This document shows positions 22,285 to 32,301 of a DNA stretch of 64,000 bases, piece after piece. Location: the NCBI GenBank assembly GCA_000750105.3, contig JPHH03000016.1, positions 496,001-560,000 of the forward strand, written 5' to 3'. A program made the translations under genes and the position numbers. The notes beneath the pieces are model-generated. The model had not been told where the DNA came from. It saw only the letters and a list, made by a program, of their open reading frames with translations, and searched no databases. This stretch comes from Tolypocladium sp. Sup5 PDA-1 (lineage: Eukaryota; Ascomycota; Sordariomycetes; Hypocreales; Ophiocordycipitaceae). Position 1 is the first letter of the stretch. Every line of letters begins with the position of its first letter.

Positions 22285-23571
22285 CTACAGCTTCGACCCA
22301 AACCCAAAGCTAGTACCTGCAACGCGTGGTGCAACTTGGTTGAATGGACACAACTGGAAGAAGCGTTCTCTCGAGCACTTGACGAGATTCGACCTCTTAT
22401 GCGGCAAATCCATCCACTTGTCTTGGTGCAGTCCAAACACCATCTCATACATCAGCACATTCTCACTTGACAGGCGTGGTTCGCCCACGACGTTCTCCGT
22501 GCGATGATCGTCGAGGAAAACGTAGTGCTCAACACTGGGCCACCACGCCATGACTCGGTGATGTCCCCGGAATGAAGCGTCACCGACCAGTGAATGCCGG
22601 CCACGGTCGAAATCCAGAGACGCATAATGCGCGCCCATCTTATCCTCTTTGGCCCAGTAAACTTCAAAGTACGCAAACGGCACATCGTCGAAGAAGCCAA
22701 GTACAGCAACTGTATGGGGGTCATCGTGCATCGTGTGAAGGTAAGCCCGGTGCTCCTCCAGTGTACCAGTCTCTAACCAGCCCTTGGCCACTCGGGGGTC
22801 ATTCTGCCACTTGTGGAAGAGGTCCAGATGTACCGGGTTCAGATAGTCCAGCGCCATGAGCGAGAAGTGCTCATCCAAAGAGGGAATATAGCGGCTGTAC
22901 ATGAGGCTGCCCGGCACGGGCTTTGCACACCGTCGCGGGTGACGCAGGAGGGTCGACTCGGATGTCGAGGTCATTCTGTATTCGAGGTGAGGGACGACGT
23001 TGGCGGAGTTCCAGGTGGGTAGCCAGATAGGCTGTGATCCCAGAGGTGAGGCACATCCCTGCCAAAAAGCACTGCGGAGGATGAGTACCTCGACCTCTTT
23101 GCGAGGGGCCAGAGCAGTCACGTTGGTGCGCTCTGGGACTTCAATTGCCACCATGGATAGGCACAGAGACCTAGCTAGGTCTTGTGCTCCTGTGCCTTCC
23201 AGGCGAAGGCGAAAGGTTTCGGTTCCATGCTCGATGGTGAAGAAGGTGTATAAGAACAGCCACACCTGAGGCAGAGTGGGCAGCTCCGTGCACTCCCAGC
23301 TCAAGGCCCAGACCGGGCTTCGTCGTGCTCGCGCCCAAGGACGGTTATCAGACCCATCGATATTATCCGATTCCGCAGGCGGCAGTCTGGTAAAGCGTAG
23401 TTGATCGTTGTGCAAGGGTTGGGGCAATGGCGTGCCTTGGTCAGACGTGTTGGCTTCGTGCAAGGAATATGACGGCCTGCCCTCAACGGGCTCGAGGAAG
23501 TAAGTTGTAAGGAAGGGATGAGGTAGCCGAACCTTGATTAGGGACTGCTGTTGAAAAGGATCTGCACTCAT
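22285..23571 (-). CDS. sidF: Siderophore N-acyltransferase SidF (hydroxyornithine transacylase)
   Basis: Single exon, 428 residues. The C-terminal half matches the GNAT-like siderophore acyltransferase family (IucB/AlcB/MbtK/SidF), with HLDLFHKWQNDPRVAKGW, FFDDVPFAYFEVYWAKED and the motif around RTENVVGEPR. The N-terminal half is the fungus-specific region of SidF/SidL proteins. The last three residues are SKL, a peroxisomal targeting signal type 1, as known for SidF in Aspergillus. SidF transfers anhydromevalonyl from CoA to N5-hydroxyornithine. Placement beside an NRPS, SidH and a siderophore transporter favours SidF over the acetyltransferase SidL. The start at 23571 is the first ATG; the open frame upstream begins with a TTG. 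Expected to be induced under iron starvation. Confidence 0.9.
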   Translation of the reverse strand: MSADPFQQQSLIKVRLPHPFLTTYFLEPVEGRPSYSLHEANTSDQGTPLPQPLHNDQLRFTRLPPAESDNIDGSDNRPWARARRSPVWALSWECTELPTLPQVWLFLYTFFTIEHGTETFRLRLEGTGAQDLARSLCLSMVAIEVPERTNVTALAPRKEVEVLILRSAFWQGCASPLGSQPIWLPTWNSANVVPHLEYRMTSTSESTLLRHPRRCAKPVPGSLMYSRYIPSLDEHFSLMALDYLNPVHLDLFHKWQNDPRVAKGWLETGTLEEHRAYLHTMHDDPHTVAVLGFFDDVPFAYFEVYWAKEDKMGAHYASLDFDRGRHSLVGDASFRGHHRVMAWWPSVEHYVFLDDHRTENVVGEPRLSSENVLMYEMVFGLHQDKWMDLPHKRSNLVKCSRERFFQLCPFNQVAPRVAGTSFGFGSKL

Positions 23572-24319
23572 TTTGACGGAGAATTGAATTGAATTTGCTG
23601 GAGCCAAAAGCCCAAAGATAGCCCGGTCTTTATCTCTAGTTATATACCCGGGTCACAAGCGATCTCGGTGTTGAAGAGGGCTGTTTCTGCATAGCCAACG
23701 AAACTCCATGGCGGCGGTTTTGTTCGGAACACCTACCGAGGCCAAGTGCGAAGCTATCTCAATCCCCTGCCAAGGGGAACCCCTTACCTTCCACCCCCCT
23801 CTTGCCGACCTATCCGAAATCCCTGGTTATACGGCTGTCAAGAGAGACTACTGGGGGGGGGGGGATTGTCGAGTATTAGGTCCTCATGCTAGTAGAGCTC
23901 CCTGGCGTACCAGACCCCTGGGACCTGGGTGACGCTTTCTCGCTCGTCAAAGTCTCTAAGACTAAGAGGCTGCACGCGATCAGCTTACTAGGACTACACC
24001 TTGAGCACGCTAGTGGAAGCAGCGCCCGCCCTTGTCGCCCGTCCTCCCTGTACGATACACCTATGATGAACTTCACAACTTGTGAAGGTGTAGCCCTGCC
24101 CTCTATGGCCAAGCAAAAGTTATTGAGACTTGGCAGGGACATCTATGATAGAAGTCAGAAGAAGGTGAAAGTTCTAATAGGTGTCGAGCTGGGTCATATG
24201 TAGTCCGTATAGCTCATGGTGAAGAGAATTCTTTGCGGAGCCGGATTTGTACAAGGTGGTAACAACGGTCCCAGTTGTCAATACAGCACGTGGCCTCAAA
24301 GCTACGCGGCGTGGGAGGC

Positions 24320-24343
24320 CATCCAGGCTCCAGAGCCTGGATG
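24320..24343. repeat. Perfect inverted repeat, 11-bp arms
   Basis: CATCCAGGCTC and GAGCCTGGATG are separated by 2 bases. It is non-coding and could form a stable hairpin or be a symmetric protein site. Its role is unknown. Confidence 0.8.
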
Positions 24344-24833
24344 CGAGGCTCACCCCGCCGCAGTTCCCTGACACAGCATATGATGGGCAGGGGTACGGAA
24401 TACTTCGTATGTACGACTCCGAGCCAAAGGGCCGGATGAGGGCCCGGGTGGAGATAACTACATGAATGGGACGGCAACTTGGGTCCTACTTTTGTGGGGT
24501 AAGGTAAGTTTTCTTGCGGACTAATGATCTATCATTCTCTCTACGAGTACTCCGTATGAGAAAGTTAATGCCAGGGGTTGGTAGAGTTGCGGAAACCTGA
24601 ACCTGATTTTAACAAACCCCGTCAGAACAAGTTTGAGTTTTGAGTTTTACGCTTGTCTGCCTCAAAGCCGCCACTTCAGCCCACTCCACTCCCTCCCAGA
24701 AGCCATAAAGATGCCTGCAATTAATTAATCGCCCCGCAAAGAGGAAACTGCCTAAATAACAGCTATTTGCCAATAGCGCGCCACACGTGTCACCACAACA
24801 AAACACACTACTGCAGCCTGGTATGCGGCTGGA

Positions 24834-24857
24834 AATCTAATCAATCACATCTAATCG
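24834..24857 (+). promoter_or_regulatory. Candidate cluster regulatory element, copy B
   Basis: AATCTAATCAATCA at 24834-24847 is followed by CATCTAATCG, giving two direct ATCTAATC half-sites 14 bp apart. It lies about 1.26 kb upstream of sidF and about 0.8 kb upstream of the unknown gene at 25630. Which gene it serves, if any, cannot be decided. Confidence 0.45.
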
Positions 24858-25174
24858 ATCACTGATCTGGAACTTCTGGCTCTTTGGCGAGCTGAGAAAC
24901 GACTCAGTGACTCAAGTATGCATTTGTGGCCTACAAATATGGAGCACCCGATACCGGCTGGAGGCTAGTCTATGCCGTTGAACTTTTGGCCGAGAATCTA
25001 TTACCAGACAAAGTACTTCTAATACGAGAGGCTGGGGTTAGTGTGACTCGTTGCCTCGGCTATGTAAGTAACGCAAACACCATGTAACGCAGCTACGGGC
25101 ATCCCGCCTGTGGGTTATCACGTTCCGTGCACGTGACGTAGGGCGTGCGTTACCCCTTAAGAGGGCTTCGGCGC

Positions 25175-25203
25175 ACAGAAGCTTGAGTCCCTCAAGCTTC
25201 TGT
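25175..25203. repeat. Perfect hairpin, 13-bp arms
   Basis: ACAGAAGCTTGAG and CTCAAGCTTCTGT flank a 3-base loop (TCC). The flanking sequence down to the AT-rich tract has the feel of a retrotransposon LTR remnant, but I could not find paired LTRs or coding fragments. Confidence 0.75.
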
Positions 25204-25254
25204 CTTGATTGCAATACAGTGGCTACCGTTGTTCTTACCTGGCTGCAGACCTAT

Positions 25255-25400
25255 CTTTATGATTCACCCGTTACAGCCTTAGAGTAAATAGTAAGATACT
25301 TAAAAGAGTATAGGAAGTCGATTAAATAAGTAGTAGATTATAAAATATAATTTAAGATATATAAAAGTAAGCTTATATATCATAAAGCTAAGTGTCTCGG
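25255..25400. repeat. AT-rich, TpA-rich tract (RIP-like)
   Basis: About 145 bp of very AT-rich sequence dense in TA dinucleotides, in sharp contrast to the GC-rich neighbourhood. This is the usual look of a transposable-element remnant altered by repeat-induced point mutation. A shorter similar patch lies near 26600-26680. Confidence 0.5.
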
Positions 25401-25629
25401 TCCTGGCTGCTAAACTCAGCGGCTTTTAACGCCGCCTTAAGCAGCCTCGATCGCCCGGTTATGAATACTTTGCCGTGATGGAGTCGCTGCCTGAAGTTGC
25501 CAAGTCTGCAGGCGGCTGCCTGTCGTGCCTGGTGAAGCGCAGAGCCCCATAAATAGCGGTACCAAGAACGTGTCAATCACTCCAACGTCAACTCTCTCAA
25601 TATCATCAGCCTTCGGGAACAGACTTGCA

Positions 25630-26484
25630 ATGTGTGCTCCCCACGAGCACCCATCGCCACCGCCCTCGGACGCTGAGTCCCCCTCAGCCGACTCAGACGC
25701 TTCCACGTCCAGCGACCCAACTTATTCGCCCGACGAGCTTGCGGCCATTTTCCTGGATTTCTATGCCTTTCTCACCACACTGCACTACGACGCTGCGGAT
25801 CTTAAAGTCCCTCCGCAGGGAGGATGGCCAGGTCTCAATGTGGAATCCTGCGCAGGCTGGAAAACCGACTACGCGATTGAGGTCCTGCGCCGTCTGCCCT
25901 ACTTTAACAGTAGGGCAGCTATACACTATAAATCGAGATTAATAGACTACACCTCCTTGGATTCTGCGCAATTTACGGTACCAGACGACCGAGAGGAGGG
26001 GATGGAGTTCTGGTCTATCGAGGGGGAGGTCGATCCAGTTCATGTCTTTCGCATCGCCGACGGCCACGAAAGCGGCGGCCGCCAGCTCTTCTTGGATACA
26101 AAGCACGGCGAAATCACCGAGGACTTGATTCGTATGGGGTCGTGCATCAGCTCGGTCGATGTCGGCGCCTTCTTTGAGAGCCTGAAGGAGGTGTATCGGA
26201 GCCTTCAGCTCATCCCTTGCGTGGGTCGGGTCACCATCGAGGCGGACCGCATGGACGAGCGAGAAGGCCCAATCACCGAGGAAGAAGTTCGCGCCCAGAC
26301 GGGGGGGTGGGGGACCGACCTGGATATCCAGTATCTCAGACAGATCTACCGACAGCACGGATGGCCCAATGCGTTCCGTCGTCAAGATGCCGAGAGGGCC
26401 GTTGAGACGCTGATGGAGTCGATAGTAGAGCAGCGTGGTGACTGGGAGACCGAGGATGAGACCTGGTTGTCACATAATTGGTAA
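25630..26484 (+). CDS. Conserved-looking protein of unknown function
   Basis: Single exon, 284 residues starting MCAPHEHPSPPPSD. A Ser/Pro/Asp-rich, probably disordered N terminus of about 45 residues is followed by a compact, acidic, Trp-containing region (for example GGWPGLNVESCAGWKTDYA and DLDIQYLRQIYRQHGWP). There is no signal peptide, membrane segment or motif I can name. Codon usage and composition look like a real gene. The ATG at 25630 is preferred over the first codon of the open frame at 25525, because the extra residues look like untranslated leader. It sits inside the siderophore cluster between sidF and the kinase, but nothing in the sequence ties it to iron. Confidence 0.6.
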   Translation: MCAPHEHPSPPPSDAESPSADSDASTSSDPTYSPDELAAIFLDFYAFLTTLHYDAADLKVPPQGGWPGLNVESCAGWKTDYAIEVLRRLPYFNSRAAIHYKSRLIDYTSLDSAQFTVPDDREEGMEFWSIEGEVDPVHVFRIADGHESGGRQLFLDTKHGEITEDLIRMGSCISSVDVGAFFESLKEVYRSLQLIPCVGRVTIEADRMDEREGPITEEEVRAQTGGWGTDLDIQYLRQIYRQHGWPNAFRRQDAERAVETLMESIVEQRGDWETEDETWLSHNW

Positions 26485-26757
26485 TCATCATGTGACGTAA
26501 GATTCCACCAGCCTTGTCCAGGCCGATCCCGACCCCCAATACCGCATTTATGCGGAGAGGAAGGGTTGAAAAGAGAGAAAAAGTAGTAGGGGAAGGAGGA
26601 TTCATAAAGTCTAGATATACAGAAAGCTTAGTATTAAGTATACCTTGAAGAATTCTAGACTAAATTAATAAGATAGGCCCCCGAGGTCCGTGCACTAGAT
26701 ATGTCGTCAGACAACCTGGCCACATGATATGACCTTCCACAACTCAGCTGGCCAACC

Positions 26758-28314
26758 ATGAGACTTGCATGGAGGCACCGTCACATACGCGCCGTCCAGA
26801 CGGCTCGCTATCAATCTCGACTATTTCAACGACGGCCTCGTTGGCAGTCGGTTGTTGGAATTTCCACCGTCGCCTCTCCCCCACAATTTGACAGCCTTTT
26901 CGCTCGGCAAGACTCCCACGTTGGGTGGTTCCATTCCATGGCTGACAACGCGGCTCGGCTGCCCCAGGCTGTGTACATCCCAGAGGTCGACCTAGAAGAT
27001 TTTGAGGATTACACCATGGGCGGTTACCACCCTATCGTTATTGGTGACACTTTCCAGGACGGCCGATACCGTGTTGTCCACAAGCTTGGTTTTGGTGGTT
27101 ACTCGACCATTTGGCTGGCTCGAGACAAAAGCTTGGAACGCTATGTCTCGCTGAAGGTCCTAGTTGCCAGTGAGTCCTTGAAAAGCACCGAAGGAGAAAT
27201 CCTCCGTCTGCTCCACGGCGTCGATTCGATGCACGCAGGAGAGCGCTTCATCCCTCATCTCCTAGACGAGTTCTCGTTCGAAGGCCCAAAGGGAGGCCAC
27301 ACCTGCCTCGTACAAGAACCAGCCGGCTGCAGCATTGCCGCTTCCAAAGAGGACTCGGTGAATTTCATGTTTCCAATAGAGACTGCGAGGTCCATTGCAG
27401 CTCAGCTCATCATGGGACTCTCGTATCTACACTCACGTGGGATCTGCCATGGAGGTAGGCTCAATCATCTCAGCCCCCCAACTGAGTCGGCTCCGCCAAT
27501 ACTCACACACAAACCAGATCTTCATTTGAGAAACTTTCTACTTTGCGGTCCAGATTTTGACAAGCTCAGCCCCGACGTGCTGTACAAGCGTTATCGTTTG
27601 GACAAAGCTCCTGTGACAAGAGTCGATGGTGCTCCAGTCGAACCTCACGCGCCGTCATATGCTGTCTACCCGTTACACATGAAAATGGCAGCTGATAAGC
27701 TCTTTGACCCCATCGTCAAAATATCTGACTATGGAACCTCGTTTATCTCGACCGTCAAATGCTCCCCGGAGCTACATACTCCACCTCTCTTCCTCCCCCC
27801 GGAAGACTTCTTTCACGAGCCCATCACGCTAGCCGCGGATATATGGACTCTCGGGGTTAACTTGTACGAAGTTCTGGGCGAGCGGCCTCTCTTTGAAACC
27901 TTCAGTTGCGACCGAGACGACACTTTCGCCGATGCCATCAGCACGTTGGGGCGACCACCGACACGTTGGTGGGACAGCTGGGAGAATCGCAAGGAGTTCT
28001 TTGAACCGGACGGCTCCTGGATTCGTAACATCAAGAGGATTTACTCCCCTGTTTTCCGACCGCTGCATCAGCGCATGTGGGACATGGGACGCGGCAAGAC
28101 GCCCGAGACATGCCATTGGGATGTCGTAGGGGGAGAGATGCGAGCTTTGGAAGAGCTGCTAAGGGCCATGTTGGCATTTGAGCCTGCTGAGAGGCCTGCG
28201 GCCGAGCGGCTCATGGCATCTGAATATATGGTCAGGTGGGCGATGCCCGCTTGGGAGCGGCAACTGCAGAGAGCAAAAGAAGCAGAGGTGGAGTCATCAG
28301 GCCAGCTTGGTTAG
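26758..28314 (+). CDS. SRPK-like serine/threonine protein kinase
   Basis: Two exons, 26758-27454 and 27518-28314, give 497 residues; the 63-nt intron is a multiple of three, so it also reads through as an open frame. The glycine loop LGFGGYSTIW, the ATP lysine in YVSLKVL, the catalytic loop CHGDLHLRNFLL (HGD in place of HRD) formed across the splice, a DYG in place of DFG (KISDYGTS) and the PPE motif all fit the fungal SRPK-like group. The Asp of HGD, the Asn of the loop and the Asp of DYG are kept, so catalysis is plausible. The first ~35 residues are Arg-rich without acidic residues and could be a mitochondrial presequence; an alternative start is the ATG at 26938. Substrates are unknown. 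It lies inside the siderophore cluster with no evident iron link. Confidence 0.8.
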   Translation: MRLAWRHRHIRAVQTARYQSRLFQRRPRWQSVVGISTVASPPQFDSLFARQDSHVGWFHSMADNAARLPQAVYIPEVDLEDFEDYTMGGYHPIVIGDTFQDGRYRVVHKLGFGGYSTIWLARDKSLERYVSLKVLVASESLKSTEGEILRLLHGVDSMHAGERFIPHLLDEFSFEGPKGGHTCLVQEPAGCSIAASKEDSVNFMFPIETARSIAAQLIMGLSYLHSRGICHGGRLNHLSPPTESAPPILTHKPDLHLRNFLLCGPDFDKLSPDVLYKRYRLDKAPVTRVDGAPVEPHAPSYAVYPLHMKMAADKLFDPIVKISDYGTSFISTVKCSPELHTPPLFLPPEDFFHEPITLAADIWTLGVNLYEVLGERPLFETFSCDRDDTFADAISTLGRPPTRWWDSWENRKEFFEPDGSWIRNIKRIYSPVFRPLHQRMWDMGRGKTPETCHWDVVGGEMRALEELLRAMLAFEPAERPAAERLMASEYMVRWAMPAWERQLQRAKEAEVESSGQLG

Positions 28315-28827
28315 ATTTAGGCCATGGTGTTCGAAACGCCGCGCCGCAAATGCGCTCGACAGTGGGATCCTCGAGGACATAGTCCAGATGCTCCAAGGTT
28401 TGACCTCAAAGGCATTTACGGTGTGTTTCTTCACGAATGCGTCAGATTTGTCCAAGCCCCGTTCTCACAAGAAAACGCCCTTTGCTTAGTGCAGATTTCC
28501 AAAACCCGCAGCGCCTGCGACAATGGGTCGCAGCCAAGTTTGTCGTTGGTGTGGTGTCCATCGCTGGGGGGCCAAATCTAGGCCCCGCTCAGGCTGGATC
28601 ACCATGGGCTCAGGGAGGATCACCATCAGCTCAGGCTGGCTCACCCTCGGCTCAGGCTGGCTCAGGCCAGCTCAGGCTAAAGCAGCAAACCCTCAGTTCC
28701 AAGGATGGAAGGGGGGATTCTGGATGTCGGTTTTGGGGTCGTGTATTGGCTGAACTAGCACATGGGCGTGCGTTGCCGGTGTGGAAGACGGCTGTGTTGA
28801 CTTCTTTCTATAATTGCAAGGCAGGAA
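28315..28827. other. Convergent spacer with tandem repeat
   Basis: About 510 bp between the kinase and the ferric reductase. Its main content is the repeat at 28584-28678. I see no gene. Confidence 0.45.
28584..28678. repeat. Imperfect ~21-bp tandem repeat
   Basis: About four imperfect copies of a unit like CAGCTCAGGCTGGCTCACC. It lies in the 3' spacer of two convergent genes and is not part of either coding region. Confidence 0.75.
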
Positions 28828-31418
28828 TCACCAGCTAAAGCTTTCTTGAAAGTAGTCTATCTGACACTCTGCATTTTCCAATGCATTAACAACGGCGAGT
28901 CTCGTATCGTCCACCATTCCTTCAGGGCCGCAGGCCACGACAGCTAAGCTGCCTTGACAGGCCCTGACAGCTGCTGACGCAATTATTTCGGGAATATGGG
29001 GTCGTGTCGGCTGTTGCCGCACTCCAGGGGGCAACTGGATCGGACAATCTCCCGATCTTGATGACATGTATAGTTCCAATGAGAACTCGCTTGACCCCAG
29101 AGCGATGTCAAGGTACCTGTCCGTTGCAATTTGCACGAGAGCCGACTCCCGTACTGCCCAATGCAGCTCCACTGGCGTAGGCGTCTGTCCCCTCCCAAGC
29201 AGCAATGACAAGTATGACAAGGGAGTGATAACACCGGTCCCTCCGACGATAAATACGACATGACCGTACTTGTGAAGGGGATGCGTATGGCCGTACGGGC
29301 CCTCAACTAGGACTTTTAAAGATTTGGAGTTTGCTGCCAAATCTCGTAAGCGTGAGGTAAAACTGTTATACGGCCGTATTAGGAACGTCATATGATCTGT
29401 GCTCAATTTCGTGCTGGAATGTTTCCCGTCATCATTTCCGGGCCCTGTGGAGTTGGGAAAATGGCAGAGCAATGATGTTTCCTCATGGGGATCCTCTGGA
29501 TCCGGTGGTGGCCGAGTTGAAACGGAGGCAACTGTGAATGGATGGCTTTCCCAGCTGCGGGTATCGTCGAGAACCATCAAGTAGTAGAATGTCCCGGGTT
29601 GAGGCTTGCAAGCAGCCCAATTATTGATGGGGACACTGAGCTGTACAACGTTGGCGGAAGAATCGTTGACTGCCAGCGCAGAGGTAGACCAGGACTGTGG
29701 ATTAAAAGCGAAAATTCGGAATAATCGCATGATTCTATCAAACAGCCAGATGAATACGGGGATCCAAAATAAGCTGTTAAATTGTCCCTCAAATATGGAG
29801 ACGTGTCTTCCAATGTTTTAGTCATGTCTCCTGTGGTGAAATCTCGTCTGTGGCAGCTTACCCGAGCATCGTAAGCAATAGTAATATTGATAGCACAATG
29901 TGTACGATCAAGAATGTTTCGTAGTGCCGGCTACGCATCCAATAGATAGAGCAAGGAAGCAGCAAAAACATGAAAGTCGTGGCCTATTATACGCTCATCA
30001 GCAAAATGCGGCAACTCAGGTGCTTCAGTGGACTAGGCATACCAGTACTCCCGCATTCCAGTACCACTCAGCAAATTGTGAAAGTAAGTAGTTTCTGCCA
30101 CCATCTTAAGATAGCTCATTAGCAGCTGGAACACAACACTAGGGAAATGCTTCGGGAAACTATGGGGACAATAGAAGGACCCCAGGAACGGCGGAAAGCA
30201 GACGTCTGACTTACCTCGAATCACGACACATAGGTATCCAATAGAGTGTATGGCGGCTTCGATGGTCGCTATTCGAGCGCACCAACGGTGGAAGTTGTTA
30301 TATGTCCCAAAATCCCAACCCGTCAGCCATAATGCCACATTGTTTCGCACTCCAAAAAGCCATATGACTGGAAAGTTGGCAAAGGATATGATCCCTGCCC
30401 TGTCGGAGACAACACGAAGCAGCTGGTCTATAACTCCAGGAAAGCTTTGAGTAGAGTTAGTTTGCTGAGTAGCGCCGACACGGGCGATGATTGAACTCAC
30501 TAGAAGTTTTCCGAAGTAACTTTGTAGCCTCGTACCGTAAACACGACGTTCATAACGAGGAATGCGAGTATTGTAAGTGATTGAATGCGCGGGGGGATGG
30601 TGGACCACCAGACGCTCTGGGCAGACCTGTATCCAAATGTCGCAGGGAGGAAAAAGTGACGCTTGAGCCATGCTTGAGTCCCCCTTGGGATTCTCGTCGA
30701 ACACAAACTATGTCGAAGAGACGGAGAGTAGTAGGCAGCTAGATATATCCTGTTGACGATGCCAATGGCAACGACAATAATCCAGAAAGCTGCCGTGGCA
30801 AGTCTAAAGACTGTTAGTGCAATTATTCAAGAAGCAGGGGACTTCGAAGTAAAGAAATTTGACTTCTATTCGACTGACCCGTAGAGAAAGTGGTGTCTTT
30901 GGGCATATGACCAAGCGTCCTGAGCAATGGTAAGATTTTGTATACAGCATCTGGTCACGAATCTTGAGGCGTACCAAAGTCTCAAACCAAGCTATAAAGA
31001 ACTCTGGTGACGGCACGACAACCTCATAGAGGGGCTGCTCTGGATCAAATGAATCAGTTTTGCTGATTCTACGTATACGAGCAATGTCGTCAGGCGTAAA
31101 GTTGGCGATGATAGATAATGGTGGAATGGAAACCCCAAGTTCCCTTTGGCACGTTGCATTGCGTTCTCGAAGCGCTAGGTGGCCAGACTGTGCTCCGCAG
31201 TTGAGATCATGACATAGATAAGTCGATGACAAGGCAAGGCGGCTTCGACATGAATGCACAAGATCTGAAGCCGTAGGATCTGAGTCGTTGAATCTCACTG
31301 ACTGGAGACAATTTTGGCAACTCTCGGCGCATAAGCCCTGGGGTATTCCTCCACTGGCAAAAGCGAGAGAAATGAGCAACAAAAGGGCAAACTGCAGTTC
31401 CAGAGACGGGGGCCCCAT
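28828..31418 (-). CDS. FRE-type ferric/cupric reductase (flavocytochrome b)
   Basis: Seven exons: 31418-30975, 30919-30879, 30803-30501, 30444-30215, 30104-30043, 29983-29862 and 29806-28828. They sum exactly to 726 residues, although the raw frames look broken. A signal peptide (after MGPPSLELQFALLLL) precedes a Cys-rich extracellular region. The ferric-reductase transmembrane domain follows, with FGYRSAQ, IISFANFPVIWLFGVRNN, LTGWDFGTYNNFHRW and the haem-binding His region around HIVLSILL. The cytosolic part has the FAD motif HPFTVAS, the NADPH motif VGGTGVITPL, ACGPEGMVDD and the C-terminal ESFSW. It would reduce Fe(III) outside the plasma membrane with cytosolic NADPH, aiding reductive uptake or release of iron from siderophores. 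It lies next to sidD, and a GATA-containing cluster element is about 110 bp upstream. Confidence 0.88.
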
Positions 31419-32301
31419 GGCAGCGGCATCAACTGGCAGATGCGATCTGGCCCTGAGCGGCTTCTGGGCGGTCGACAACGTTCACAACAAGACATCGTCA
31501 CGAGACAACCACGGAATTTTCTGACCTGCTGATTGATAAGATTGATAGGTCAGCCCAGACACTGAGGGATTAGTTGGATTGGGCATTCGACCCACACTTG
31601 GGGTTCTACAGCTCCGTGGCGATCCGGTCTGACACCGAACCCACACTCGGCGATACGAAACAGGTCCCACTTCAGCTAACGGTCTACTCCACAAGCGGCT
31701 GAATGCGACTACGGAATGCATGGAGGGTGTGTGATTTCATAGGGGTCTCGCTATCGGAACCTGGCCGGCACTATTAGGGATTACTTCCCTGAAGAACGTG
31801 CACTTGTCGGAGTCTGGTTAGGCAGCCAAGCCTTGCACTGATACGCGGAACAACTTTGGCTGTGACAATACGAAGTAGCGGTGGGACTTTGAGCACTCAC
31901 GCCTCAAAGGTCGAGCCTCTTTGAACTATGAATGATGCATTTACTTACTCTCAACCGATTGGAGTCCGCTGTAGTGATTCGTTTCTGCTGACTTACACGA
32001 TGAGACCAGAACACTTCGCCCTCCTGCCAAGTTTCCTCCCTTGACCCGTCGTCTGATAAGGATGATAAATCCGAAAAGAAACAGAGCCGTTGGCCGGGAA
32101 CGAAAACATACACTTCATGACAATTCAGGGTGCCCGGCGCCGTAGTGGCTTGTTAACTCGTACCCCTTTCTACATAACCCACGCGCAATACTAAGTTTGC
32201 ACAAGACCAATGCTGTTACGGGCCAACTTCCCATTCAATCATGATATTGACGTGCTACGGAAACGGCTTTTATCTTTTCTCCATAGAGGCAAGAAGCACA
32301 A
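31419..32301. promoter_or_regulatory. Ferric reductase promoter and sidD 3' spacer
   Basis: About 880 bp. The proximal part holds TGATTGATAAG at 31530-31540 followed by ATTGATAGG. No gene is visible in the rest. Confidence 0.45.
31530..31549 (-). promoter_or_regulatory. Candidate cluster regulatory element, copy D, with two GATA boxes
   Basis: On the minus strand, AATCTTATCAATCA (31543-31530) differs from the 14-bp element by one base, and that change creates a GATAA on the plus strand. A second GATAG follows at 31544-31548. It is about 112 bp upstream of the ferric reductase start. Confidence 0.5.

Larger units (their letters stand above)
23572..25629. other. 2-kb intergenic region with repeat relics
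   Basis: It contains the sidF promoter, a 12-base G run near 23852-23863, a perfect 11-bp-arm hairpin at 24320-24343, one copy of the cluster element at 24834, a 13-bp-arm hairpin at 25175-25203 and an AT-rich, TpA-rich tract at about 25255-25400. The last two may be remains of a retroelement. Several short open frames here look like chance. Confidence 0.5.

Noticed and set aside
28828..31418. Ferric reductase as a pseudogene
   Set aside because: Canonical introns restore a single frame with all cofactor motifs.
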